Shown in pieces: positions 31,801 to 37,957 of a DNA stretch of 37,957 bases (position 1 is the first letter of the stretch; every line of letters starts with the position of its first letter). The stretch covers positions 1 through 37,957 of the forward strand of contig LPNZ01008725.1 in NCBI GenBank assembly GCA_001655205.1. Reading direction: 5' to 3'. The DNA comes from Lenisia limosa (taxonomy: Eukaryota > Breviatea). Position numbers and translations under genes: made by a program. The notes under the pieces were generated by a model that was not told where the DNA came from, ran no database searches, and saw nothing but the letters and a program-made list of their open reading frames with translations.

Positions 31801-32865
31801 TTTCACCCTTATCCTTGCAAACCTCCATTATTTTCTGCGGCATTTTTCTTCATGAATCTGTCCTGGGAGTAGTTTTTGAGGCTAAAGAAGTGTTTGAGCT
31901 TTTGTTGTACCGCCTCAATCTCCGTCCTAAAAGATAGGTCATATCAGGAGAAGCCAGGCGCAACAACGAAAAAAGATCCAAAGTACTGAAGAAATACTAT
32001 CTATTTAAATATACATGTATCTATCGAGATAGCTAACTATGATATATATAAATGCCATAGCTGTCAGATAGCTGTTATATCACCTTGCCCATGCCTACAA
32101 TTTCACCGTTGTCTGTTGTTGAGGTGGTGGGGGTGTAGTGGTGGGGGAGACCCACGCCCGTCCGGCTCCCCGTCCTCCTCCTCTTCCTCCTCTTCCGCCT
32201 CTTTCACCAGAGCCAAAATGTGCCTTGATTGAAGGTTTATTCCCAGCATCTAAAACATGGTTATGTTCTGAAAAGTTCTGGTGATGGGTGAAGCTTCCTC
32301 TTCCTCTCCCTCCTCTCCCCCCTCTTTCATTGGGTTTAGCTTCTAAATCATGGCTGCTGTCTGAATAGTTCTGGTGATGGGTGAAACTTCCTCTTCCTCT
32401 CCCTTCTCTTCCGCCTCTTTCAACGGATCCAAAATGGGACTTGATTGAAGGTGTATTGCCAGCTTTTAAAACTTGGGTGCTGTCTGAACTGTTCTGATCA
32501 GGGGCAAAATTTCCTCTTCCTCTTCCTCCTCTCCCGCCTCTCCCCCCTCTTTCATTGGAGCCAGCTTCGAAATCATGGCTATTGTCTGAAATGTTCTGGT
32601 AAGGGGTAAAATTGCCTCTTCCCCTCCCCATTCCTCGTCCTCTTCCTCTTCCTCTGTCAGGTTTAACAAAGCTCTCTCCAGAGTAGTCTGTAAAAGAATC
32701 GGTTGAATCACTTCCTTCTTGATTGAGTGGGATTTTTCCTCTCCCTCTCCCTCTTCCTCTTCCTCTTCCCCTCCCTTTTCCTCCGCGACCATTGACGCTG
32801 TCACCAATTGATTGAAATGTGCTACCAAATGTTTCGAATGTGTTGGTAAAGTCTTCGACAGTCAT
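16765..32865 (-). CDS. DExH RNA helicase fused to RING-IBR (DEAH11/12-like), RGG and La-like N-terminus
   Basis: Start ATG at 32865 (MTVEDFTNTFETF); stop TGA 16767-16765. About 50 exons, nearly all with matching phase, give a protein near 1,900 residues. Order: RGG-rich region, La-motif-like segment, helix-rich linker, RecA1/RecA2 helicase core, HA2 and OB-fold-like region, beta-rich middle, KH-like segment, RING1, IBR. A DEAH helicase carrying a C-terminal RING-between-RING module is the hallmark of the Arabidopsis DEAH11/DEAH12 type ('helicase' class of RBR ubiquitin ligases). Expected roles are RNA unwinding coupled to ubiquitin transfer, but no RING2 is present. Unresolved: the splice out of the exon starting at 31272, two apparent frameshifts (31843-31847 and near 18240-18300) and an N gap (27737-27813). 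The single-gene claim rests on phase continuity and domain order. Confidence 0.82.
17303..20060 (-). other. KH-like segment, RING1 and start of IBR
   Basis: Exons 20060-19922, 19821-19771, 19651-19602, 19508-19455, 19304-19243, 19074-18987, 18738-18671, 18564-18488, 18396 into 18196, 18082-17981, 17830-17740, 17584-17524, 17368-17303. The string DDCKGGKLFVSGNLSKYEEA RGDIQKLARSQ matches the helix-strand unit that precedes the RBR in DEAH11/12. RING1 has CVGC, CDHLMC, SDC and HCPKC, a complete C3HC4 set. A spacer of about 50 residues leads to CAKCPTSGC, the start of the IBR. The exon 18396-18196 needs a one-base shift near 18240-18300 to stay open. Confidence 0.82.
20128..21013. mobile_element. 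DNA element with perfect 36-base terminal inverted repeats
   Basis: Bases 20128-20163 are the exact reverse complement of 20978-21013 (core CCTCGAGTCCCTAAAAGGGG). The element is about 886 bases including an N gap (20669-20784) that follows a 21-base poly-G run. A minus-strand frame at 20581-20324 (…DPTEFTAIESHCDFLCAVHL, LYNCSSLESNIGVYYLEDCE…) looks protein-like and may be the remnant of an encoded protein. Flanks are TA-rich, so the target duplication cannot be read. Family not recognised. Confidence 0.85.
20324..20581 (-). pseudogene. Open frame inside the 36-base-TIR element
   Basis: This is an 85-codon frame with balanced composition, running upstream toward the N gap where its start may lie. 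It includes IGVYYLEDCEKVVILHLNHI and a basic end (PKTRGTPKKAVKM). I do not recognise the family. It could be a transposon protein C-terminus or a captured host exon. Confidence 0.35.
21102..22314. mobile_element. DNA element with perfect 27-base terminal inverted repeats
   Basis: Bases 21102-21128 (TACATAATTGTGTCCAGTCA followed by CATTATT) match 22288-22314 reversed and complemented without mismatch. The element is 1,213 bases, with TA at both outer ends as expected of a Tc1/mariner-like TA target. A broken plus-strand reading runs through the interior (YEWLRIEVRKQRKRFDNLAN near 21466; KARKSIALKTEKHWADVLLQ near 21907), with frame changes and a short N gap (21719-21733). No DDE/DDD motif could be identified. 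Confidence 0.82.
22699..24451 (-). other. Beta-rich middle region of the helicase protein
   Basis: Exons 24451-24389, 24193-24151, 23893-23754, 23568-23515, 23423-23336, 23292-23163, 23111-22850, 22752-22699. All junctions keep phase (donor ATT/ACA then GTTATT at 23753). Pieces such as KTATIQFAKLGSATIAKTEF, SCIAKVTIKDNSCSDEPYTA and TTYNVVLLDVPPQVTRYDLS alternate hydrophobic and polar residues like strands, followed by a helical stretch (LLIQLTQQDWFEVLRSIIHK). I recognise no named family. In plant homologues this zone joins the helicase to the KH-like/RBR end. Confidence 0.6.
27737..27813. other. Assembly gap at helicase motif V-VI
   Basis: About 77 N right after (on the minus strand) the exon THVIDGGYNVKPTYEPNRG. 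It removes the end of that exon between motifs V and VI. The next exon resumes with ASSVQRKGRVGR. Confidence 0.9.
28600..28722 (+). repeat. Dispersed repeat family A, copy 2
   Basis: Shares GCAGAAAGCTGTGTGCAC, GGCAAATGATTGAGT, AAGCGTGAT and GGCCGGATACAACTTTT with 2490-2612. It lies in the helicase intron between exons 29022-28940 and 28391-28265. Confidence 0.8.
29655..29752 (-). repeat. Dispersed repeat family A, copy 3 (inverted)
   Basis: The reverse complement gives GCAGAAGGCAAATGATTGGG, CCAATATCTTATAAGCGTGA and GGCTTCGGCCAGATAAAG, matching 2490-2612 but with a different centre and a shortened left end. It lies in the next helicase intron upstream of copy 2. Confidence 0.75.
31400..31461. 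repeat. 31-base tandem duplication across a splice acceptor
   Basis: Two adjacent 31-base units (31400-31430, 31431-31461), both beginning TTCCGTCATT, differ at only a few positions. On the minus strand each contains a CAG acceptor followed by the first codons of the helicase exon 31415-31353 (LTNDG). The upstream copy would give a short alternative exon start that soon meets a stop. Confidence 0.8.
31568..32865 (-). other. RGG-repeat exon and La-motif-like exon
   Basis: Exon 32865-32107 encodes a 253-residue segment with at least four imperfect repeats of about 35-60 residues built from RGGRGGRGRG blocks and spacers such as SFTHHQNYSDSSHDLEA; RGG boxes bind RNA. The next exon (from about 31919 to 31568) reads IEAVQQKLKHFFSLKNYSQD RFMKK, then, one base out of frame, KIMEVCKDKGETVLLSALFA and later FEALATFNSIKSLIG. 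The pattern QQxxxxFFSxxNYSxDxF ... GxTVLLSxLFAxL ... TFNSIKSL fits a La motif. The frame break falls in a run of five T (five A in the sense strand). Confidence 0.6.
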
Positions 32866-33639
32866 GGTTGCGCTCAGTTCTCTACAAGCAATAATGGAAA
32901 AAGAGTGTATTCATATGAGAAAGCCACCCAATACTTGTATAACGTTTGTCGTCTTTTTTGTTTTTTTTTAAATGCCATTTTATTGGGAATATGGACACAT
33001 TTTGACCACAACATATACATAATAGGGTATGGGGTATCGGAACCATTAGGGAAAAAGGAAAACGCTGCAACAAACCAGGAATCTAACGAATGCTAATTCG
33101 ACACCTGTTGTCCTTCCCAGGCCAAAGATATCAAGCAACCTGTGGGCAACCTACAGCAAGGATGACTTAGTTAATAGTCAAAATCATTTCAGCAGAACCA
33201 CTCCCTTGGTTTTGGGAATTCAAATAACAAATAAAGAAATTATTTATTCTGTTATTCTACCTGCAATCTCAGTGTATTTCACTGTCAAATAGCTGAATAT
33301 TCGACAGGGGCGGAAGCGGAAAGGAAAAAACGGAACTTGATCAAAGATCACAAGTACTTCGTAACATCCGAGCCAAGAAGCACACGTGGCTTTTTGATTG
33401 TTTACCGAATTCCTCTCCCCTTCTCCCTTTTCTACCAATTTAGAGAAGAAAGAACCTGTAAATGCTAAATATAAGGCCAATAAAGCTCGTCTAATCTCCC
33501 ATTTCAAAGGCTCGTGTCATCGGTGAATCTTGGTGCTTACCTTCCTTTGGAAGGAATCTTGGCCTCGCGCCAAGAAACAAGTGAGAAACCATCAGCAAAC
33601 AAGGAGCTTCCTGAAGGTTTTTCCAGGTCCCCTGGCATA
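32866..33639. promoter_or_regulatory. Divergent region between helicase and signal-peptide genes
   Basis: Start codons at 32865 (minus) and 33640 (plus) face away from each other. A CAG/TAG acceptor just upstream of the helicase ATG (near 32885) hints at a 5' untranslated intron. Minus-strand open pieces at 33244-33640 include a possible exon ending at a GTAAGC donor (DLEKPSGSSLFADGFSLVSW), so an extra upstream exon or small gene cannot be excluded. Confidence 0.4.
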
Positions 33640-36600
33640 ATGATAGTGTGGAAGGTTGGTTGTCACATATTGATGGTTTGTAGATAGAATAACTACTTAC
33701 CCATATTATCATTACGTGTTTCTTTGACATCTGTAGCCTCTTCTTTTCTTGCTGTCTTTGAAGCTGTGTTTGGCGTCGGCCATAGACTTGAACGTGATTA
33801 TCACCCCGGTTGAAAGAAAACTCGGTGATACGGAGTTTCTTCCGTCCAATGCTGCCGATGATATTGTAAGGGGGATGGATCATCTCAAAATGTATATGGG
33901 TGGATTGCTGGTTTTTTGCCAGTCTAACTCTGGCAATGATGTGGATTTGACAAAAGAAGCTACCTTCGGAATCGGCATTCAATGGTGCTAAGAGGCGGAT
34001 AGCATTATAATATGATTGATTGGTTATGACCAATTGTCCTTCATACATACATATACATATGTACATATCATATTATATATATTTGTTATAGAGAAGAGTG
34101 GAAAGTCTTTCGAAATAGAGTTTTAAATTTAATCAGACAACCAAACATGTGTTCTTGATTAACATGAATTTTAACTCTTCTTCAGAGTGCCGTGCTCTAT
34201 GACGGCCAAGTCCTTGCGGTAGACTCAGACAAAGCGGTCATTTTCTCTCCCGAAGGTTGGTGCTGGGATTGTCAAAATGAAATAGCTTGAATCTCAACGC
34301 TGTGGACAGATTTTTCTGCTTGACAATATTGGAATCTATAATTTGTTCTTCAAAATGTGTGGAATCTTAATATATCAGACAACTTCTCGATCATACGGCG
34401 GATGGACAACATTTCTTCAAAGCCCTTCATTCAGCATGAGAGATGCATCTTCGTATGCGGGATAACATGTTACATGATCCAATAATGATGTACCAAAAAA
34501 TATCTCTTCCCTGCAGGTTATTTTATTTTCTGCCCCTTTTCCTGGCGGAATTATATCGTTGCTTCTTCGCTCAAATTGTCTTAGGAGATCCAAGGTACGA
34601 AAATGGCATATGACAACGGAGCCTTCACTTTGTTCCCTGTCAACAACACGGCAGTATGGGGGTCGTGAAAGGGGATCATACATCCTTTAAACACATAGTT
34701 CATCTCTACGTGACGAGTGATATGCCCTTCTTTTAAACGTATATCTTTCTAAATGTGTCTATCAATTCCTCTAGCGTCTCTTGTTAAATTAACAGCCGGA
34801 TATATCATAAAAGTCTCCCTTGAGACACACTTCAAAACGACCTTACCCACCCCTCAGCCTGTCATTATTCCTGTACCTGCGGGAACACACTCCTCCAACC
34901 CCTACTGCTTGTACAACGATCAGTCCAGTCTCTTTGTTGCTGTTTCGCTTGAACAACAGAGTTTTCTTCCAGTGGGATGATGGGGAGTGATAATGTTTGT
35001 CCAATCAATTGATTCAAGATTACCCCCCCCCCATTATTCGGTTCGTGATTAGTACTGTTACGCCAATATCGAAGTTTCCTTCGCTTTACTCCCCCTTACT
35101 CACTACCCTCATTTCAACCTATCTTACTCCCCAGTTCAACCTATCTGATCCACTCAACCCTGTTGGCCTTGCCGAATGGGATTTTACCCCGGAACTGACC
35201 GACGCCAATTTCGGCGGCGTAAGGGGGGGGGGGGCTGGTAGAGATACAGTGATAAGTCTTGACCGATTTGATCTATGATTTCCCAGGAAAATCGGTCAGG
35301 ACTTATTTCGGTCACTGTATATGGAATTGTCAATGCAGGTTGATTCTGAATGAAGAGCTGAGTTAAATCCAACCTAAATGTCACGATAGGCGAGGGTGAG
35401 AGCAAGGAGAGAGGGAAAGAGAAAAGGGAATAGAGGGAGTGATTGGAGTAACGGTTCGATATTGTTTGATACTTTCCCCTCAACGAGTTGATCCATTTCA
35501 CTTCCCAGAACACTGTGGATGTGACATTGGTGTCGAATATTGATGACGATGGCACTTTCATCCTGGCTGGAGGTAAGTGGCGACTTGTTTTGTGCGTTGC
35601 TTTTGGGTTTCACTACGGTTCACAAAAAACCCGCGATAAAATATGGATAATTTTGAGGACATATCGAGAAATTTAGACCATTATTTTTCATAATGACTAG
35701 TTTTCTCTGCTTTGGAAAATTCTATCATCTGCAGCTCTAATTTCCATTTTAGAGTACTCCTACAACAAAGACGGATTTATTTTCTACTCCTTCTCTGCGG
35801 GAGTAGTTGCTCATGTTCATTCCCTTGATGCTCAGCATGTGAGAACTCCTTAACTAAATAAAAATTTCTGAAAACTCCCACTTAACTTCGCTACCGTTTT
35901 TCCATCACAAATCTGCATTCAGCGCCATGACTTACACTTTAGTTTACCATTCCAAACAAGCTGACATTCCTTCATGACGGCACTCTGCTTGTTGGGGAAT
36001 ATAATTCCATTTCCTACGCCAATGCAACCGACCTTTCGGTCATTAGATCCTACACAGATAGTGAAATGATTGTGGGCTGAAATGTGTTCGATCCAAAGGC
36101 TATGTGACTCGTCATAATTTTTCACTGAATATATTGGTGGCAACTTTATGCTTCTAGACCTTGTCAAAATTCCTTTGTTATTACCCCCCCCCCCCTCAGA
36201 CGGACGTTATTGTTGTTGACCGATCAATTGGCCTTTATGCCGGACCTCTGGGGAGCTTCAATCAACCGGCGTATGTGGGTTGCTGAAACCTTGTTGAGTG
36301 TTAAGCACGGGTAAAATATCGATAATTTTCAAAGATTTATCGAGAGTTACAGTCTTTTTTCGAACCGAGGTGAAGCCCTAGTGGTTATGAACAGTATCCA
36401 CAAGGGGTGATAGCAATGGAGTGGATTTGATTACGCGATTGATTAGGTTCTGATATTCTAGGTTTGCGCTGTACAATGGAACTGATTTTGTCGTCACTTC
36501 CTCCACAAACGCTGATAGGTGCAACCCTACTTTACTGCATGTTTGTGGCAGTTTGTTTGTGCTAAAATGAAATTCTAATATTCATCTTTAGAGTCCCAAT

Positions 36601-37957
36601 TTAAGTTCGAAATAATTTTAAGTTCTCTTTGTATTTGTCTTATATCATCCAGAGAGTCTATTTTTCACACATCATAGTTGACTGGCATTAACTCAGTAGT
36701 ACAAGGACCACACCGTCTTCTGCTCTTTTGGAATTGCCGGCTTCCTTTGTTCTTACAATGCCACGACCGGTACAGCAGCGTGCACTGACAGTGTCGCTGG
36801 CGGACAGTCCAACGACATGATCTACCAATACGTTGACACGAAAAACCAGATTCTGGCCTATGTGAGCATCATGATTTTGTATTATTTCAGATGTTGACGT
36901 TTATACCAATGTAATGAGACAGATTTGATTTGATTATTTTGTGAATTTCCTCCACAGTAACGCCAGTTCACTCCCTTAGGAAGGCGGTTTTGTTTCACTT
37001 ACAAATGCTGACACCCTTGAAAAGATTAAGACCATGTTTGCAAGGATGTATATCTAAACTACTTTTGCATTGCTCTTCAGAAGACTTTTTGAAATATCGT
37101 ATTGTACAAGTTATTGTATAAATACACTCGTGTGATGGTACCTCTTAACCACCCAGCTCTGTGATCGACATGGTGTCTTGGGGTAACCAAATGGAGACGT
37201 ACACATCAGGTGGAGGCTCTGACAAGTGGATGTTCATTGTGGGAAGGGCTTCTCTGTCAAGAGATGCAATTATTCTACAACCTGTCCATACCATTATTTC
37301 TATCTGTATTCATTATTTTACCATATCACTGCATTTATTCGTTTAATTAAACAAGAGCTAACCTGGTTTAGATTGACGAGGTTAATGACGTGTTCTTTAT
37401 GAGGCAGTCTCGATACATCTTCATTTACGACCTAACTACCCTTGAGGAAATTGACTCGGTAAGACGGGTTTTTAATGGAACACATTATGATGCTGAGGTC
37501 GGCTCAATGGCGTCCATGTATTAATAGAACTGATAAGTTGTTTTGTTTTCAATTCTCCATTGATAGAAATCAAAACATATGCTTGGGTTGATCTTGGTCT
37601 AAAAAGAGCTCGGTTACAATTGTGAAAGGTTTTACTTCAGTACCTGTCAATATTCACTGGTGACAATTGGGAATCGTTGTCTTTTTGGGAAGCATTTGAA
37701 ACGCATCGTGACTACCAATCTCAAATCTCTCTCCAGTATTACGCTTTATCCACAATTGTTGCACTATCCCTCGATTCCGCTTCCATGAACGCCTACCTTA
37801 TGGTGAGTGACGCAGTCTTTATCTCATTTTTAGATCATTTTTAGAGATGTTTACAATCATTTTTCACCCATTGATATGATTACCCACTCTTATGATAATT
37901 GACCGACAAAGTTATGGAACTTGCAAACCAGCTCTAAACAACACAAAAACAAGCTTT
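33640..37957 (+). CDS. Secreted/membrane protein with beta-propeller-like repeats (3' end beyond window)
   Basis: Exon 1 (33640-33654, MIVWK) splices to about 33739-33865, giving a signal peptide MIVWKPLLFLLSLKLCLASA followed by IDLNV. Further exons: 34186-34255, 34595-34653, 34775-34971, 35135-35218, 35509-35572, 35753-35838, 35943-36071, 36200-36270, 36462-36540, 36700-36861, 36980-37048, 37157-37238, 37372-37458, 37737-37802, then a donor at 37803. The chain repeats short strand-turn-strand units with G/D turns (SAVLYDGQVLAVDSDKAVIF, KLTFLHDGTLLVGEYNSI, FALYNGTDFVVTSSTNAD, YIFIYDLTTLEEIDS), typical of beta-propellers or related sandwiches. NxT/S sites and cysteines fit an extracytoplasmic location. 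Family not identified. The exon at 36980 carries an apparent one-base insertion in A5 at 37020-37024. The splice from 34653 to 34775 is not phase-clean. Confidence 0.65.
36308..36380 (+). repeat. Dispersed repeat family B, copy 2
   Basis: Reads GGTAAAATATCGATAATTTT … AGATTTATCGAGAGTTACAG … GAGGTGAAGCCCTA, the reverse complement of the element at 2813-2908 with a few changes. The left inverted end is degraded. It lies in an intron of the beta-propeller-like gene. Confidence 0.65.

Noticed and set aside
32466-32828. 120-codon Glu-rich minus-strand frame
   Set aside because: Out-of-frame shadow of the RGG repeat exon; GA-rich repeats are open in more than one frame.
33491-34066. 191-codon minus-strand open frame
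   Set aside because: It runs antisense to exons of the plus-strand signal-peptide gene, whose splice sites, signal peptide and phases are coherent. Part of it (33500-33640) may still hold a minus-strand exon.
1-37957. CRISPR arrays, rRNA or tRNA genes, bacterial operons
   Set aside because: No spaced direct repeats, no rRNA core motifs, and no tRNA cloverleaf that I could confirm by eye.

Overview
This is an intron-dense, AT-rich nuclear window from a eukaryote. Genes are chopped into exons of about 15-250 bases separated by mostly short GT-AG introns (down to about 43 bases). No bacterial operon features are visible. The lineage cannot be fixed from the sequence. A PBC-type TALE homeobox gene next to a DEAH helicase/RING-IBR gene of the Arabidopsis DEAH11/12 kind gives no decisive clue. 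Almost none of the real genes are open reading frames of any length; I rebuilt them by hand from splice sites, reading phase and protein motifs.

Layout: (1) 491-3222, minus strand: a proline-rich protein with an acidic then basic C-terminus. (2) 3966-12453, plus strand, divergent from (1): a TALE homeodomain transcription factor with a PBC-like N-terminal helical region and a very long disordered tail. (3) 12670-16404, minus strand: two PARP-type ADP-ribosyltransferase domains in tandem, either one double-domain gene or two adjacent genes. (4) 16765-32865, minus strand: a 16-kb gene with about 50 exons. It encodes an RGG-rich N-terminus, a La-motif-like segment, a DExH helicase core with HA2 and OB-fold-like parts, a middle region, a KH-like segment, and a C-terminal RING1-IBR pair with no RING2. 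(5) 33640 to beyond the right edge, plus strand, divergent from (4): a protein with a signal peptide and a beta-propeller-like composition.

Mobile DNA sits in introns and gaps between genes. Two elements with perfect inverted ends (36 and 27 bases) lie in one intron of the helicase gene. A third inverted-repeat element splits the PARP gene. At least two short dispersed repeat families recur across the window. Seven runs of N interrupt the sequence, most of them abutting poly-G or poly-C tracts. Three apparent frameshifts in otherwise intact exons sit in or near A/T runs and look more like consensus errors than decay.

Genes 3 and 4 are co-oriented neighbours that both belong to RNA/ubiquitin/ADP-ribose chemistry. 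Their pairing, and the unusual architecture of gene 4, are the most interesting points.
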